From: Lachnospiraceae bacterium
GTDB taxonomy: Bacteria; Bacillota_A; Clostridia; Lachnospirales; Lachnospiraceae
Direction of reading: 5' to 3'
Assembly: GCA_024690425.1 (NCBI GenBank)
Contig: JAILCT010000193.1
Location: forward strand, 1 to 6,598
Length of the DNA: 6,598 nt
Below are positions 5,390-6,598 of this stretch, one piece after another. Made by a program: the position numbers and the translations under genes. The first letter of the stretch is position 1. Each line of letters opens with the position of its first letter. The notes under the pieces are model-generated. The model ran no database searches. It saw only the letters and a list, made by a program, of their open reading frames with translations, and was not told the DNA's origin.

Positions 5390-6598
5390 ATGGAAGCCAT
5401 CGGAAACGTGGTGCTTAATCTGAATTATTACGGAGGCGTAGATCTCTACAGTGAGGGCGCAGGCGAGGATATGCTCCTTGATATTGTAAATGAGTATGCG
5501 GAATCGGAATACCCGGCTGTCATACAGAATACAAGATCATGGTCTGTCATGTACCATCTGTCCCAGGAGAGAGAAAATATATGCTCTTTCCTTCCCATAA
5601 AGAAGACGGACAGGGTCCTTGAAATAGGTGCCGGCTGCGGAGCGGTCACCGGGTGTCTGTCAAGGCTTGCCGGCCATGTCACCTGCATTGAACTGAGTAA
5701 AAAGAGAAGCACGATAAATGCCGTAAGGCACAGGCTTCTTGACAATATAGACATAATAGTGGGCAATTTCGAGGATGTCGAACAGGATATAGAAGAGAAA
5801 TATGACTACATAACCCTTATCGGTGTTCTTGAATATGCGGCAAGTTATATAAATAGTAAAGACCCGTATCATGATATCTTAAGGAGGGTAAAGTCTCACC
5901 TTAAAGAGGATGGCTGCCTTGTGATAGCCATTGAGAACCAGCTGGGACTCAAATATTTTGCAGGCTGCAGGGAGGACCATACAGGCTGTTTCTATGATGG
6001 TATAGAAGGATACAGGGAAACGGAGGGTGTAAGGACATTTTCAAAAAAGGGACTTGAGAACCTTCTGAAAGAATCGGGATACTCGGGGATGTTCTATTAT
6101 CCATATCCTGACTACAAACTGCCGAATACGATCTATTCGGATAACTGGCTTCCAAAAGAGGGCGAACTTGACCAGAACCTTCGTAATTTCGATGCGGACA
6201 GGCTGCTGACTTTTGATGAAAGCAGGGTATTTGATACCCTGATAAGGAACGGGTCATTTCCGGAATTCTCCAATTCATTTCTGGTGATCGCCCGCAGGGA
6301 AGAAGCCGGGACACTGAAGAAACTTCCAATCTATGCCAAATATTCAGGTGAGAGGACCAGAGATTTAAGGACAGTGACGGTCATCTCACAGGACGAGAAA
6401 GGCAGCAGGGAAGTAAGCAAGAGAGCCTTAAGTCCTGAAGCCAATGCCCATGTTGACGGGATATATATTAACTATCTGGCTCTTGCCAGGGAATACGAGA
6501 ATACCGGTGCATGTCCCAATGTATGCAAAAGAAGCGGATATACCACAGGCCAGGTGCCGGTAAGCGGTGAAGAAACAAACGAAACGGATGCGGTATAT
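5390..6598 (+). CDS. SAM-dependent methyltransferase with probable C-terminal kinase-like extension (3' partial), WbdD-like candidate
   Basis: The frame from ATG 5390 stays open for 403 codons to the right edge, so the C-terminus is missing. Residues about 70-230 form a class I (Rossmann) methyltransferase: motif I LEIGAGCG (77-84) for SAM, an acidic residue after strand 2 (E101 in CIEL), NFEDV (126-130), motif IV-like YDYITLIGVLEY (138-149), and LKEDGCLVIAIENQLGLKYF (171-190). Region 231-300 (YPYPDYKLP, FPEFSNSFLVIARR) still looks like part of this unit. From about 313 the pattern changes: KYSGERTRDLRTVTVI, then EVSKRALSPEANAHVDGIY. This suggests two strands carrying a Lys and then a helix, as in the N-lobe of kinase or phosphotransferase folds. 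It probably acts in the cytoplasm on the glycan exported by the adjacent Wzm/Wzt. Methyltransferase identity is well supported; the kinase-like lobe is tentative, and the acceptor is unknown. Confidence 0.85.
   Translation, partial: MEAIGNVVLNLNYYGGVDLYSEGAGEDMLLDIVNEYAESEYPAVIQNTRSWSVMYHLSQERENICSFLPIKKTDRVLEIGAGCGAVTGCLSRLAGHVTCIELSKKRSTINAVRHRLLDNIDIIVGNFEDVEQDIEEKYDYITLIGVLEYAASYINSKDPYHDILRRVKSHLKEDGCLVIAIENQLGLKYFAGCREDHTGCFYDGIEGYRETEGVRTFSKKGLENLLKESGYSGMFYYPYPDYKLPNTIYSDNWLPKEGELDQNLRNFDADRLLTFDESRVFDTLIRNGSFPEFSNSFLVIARREEAGTLKKLPIYAKYSGERTRDLRTVTVISQDEKGSREVSKRALSPEANAHVDGIYINYLALAREYENTGACPNVCKRSGYTTGQVPVSGEETNETDAVY

Noticed and set aside
5949..6329. Minus-strand open frame of 126 codons opposite the methyltransferase
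   Set aside because: The + strand frame is continuous from 5390 to the edge with methyltransferase features. The reverse frame is of odd composition (many Pro, Cys and Ser), as expected for a shadow.

Overview
The window looks like part of a cell-surface polysaccharide locus from a low-to-mid GC Gram-positive bacterium, most likely a clostridial lineage such as Lachnospiraceae. That placement is inference. It rests on the GH25 muramidase with a bacterial Ig-like domain and wall-binding repeats, the frequent AGG and AUA codons, and the lack of outer-membrane components. No rRNA or other phylogenetic marker is present.

All genes are on the + strand and packed tightly. (1) Bases 2-2509 hold the 3' part of a membrane-anchored or secreted muramidase whose reading frame is already open at the left edge. 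(2) Bases 2544-3107 encode dTDP-4-dehydrorhamnose 3,5-epimerase (RmlC/RfbC). (3) Bases 3107-4096 encode the membrane subunit of an ABC-2 polysaccharide exporter (Wzm/TagG type), overlapping gene 2 by one base. (4) Bases 4105-5388 encode its ATPase (Wzt type) with an extra C-terminal beta-rich domain of the kind that binds glycans. (5) Bases 5390-6598 encode a SAM-dependent methyltransferase that continues into what looks like the start of a kinase-like lobe and runs off the right edge. Gaps are 34, -1, 8 and 1 bases. I see no internal promoter or terminator, so this reads as one operon with both ends outside the window.

Proposed joint function: RmlC supplies dTDP-L-rhamnose precursor, Wzm/Wzt moves a finished rhamnose-containing glycan across the membrane, and the methyltransferase modifies the glycan, perhaps at its end. 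The order Wzm, Wzt with C-terminal domain, methyltransferase(-kinase) matches the known E. coli O8/O9a arrangement wzm-wzt-wbdD. There WbdD caps the chain and the Wzt C-terminal domain recognises the cap before export. A comparable cap-gated export system in a Gram-positive is the most interesting hypothesis here. The muramidase would act outside the membrane, on the peptidoglycan through which such a polymer must pass or to which it is attached.

No RNA genes, mobile elements, CRISPR arrays or minus-strand genes could be supported. No gene-free stretch longer than 34 bases exists.
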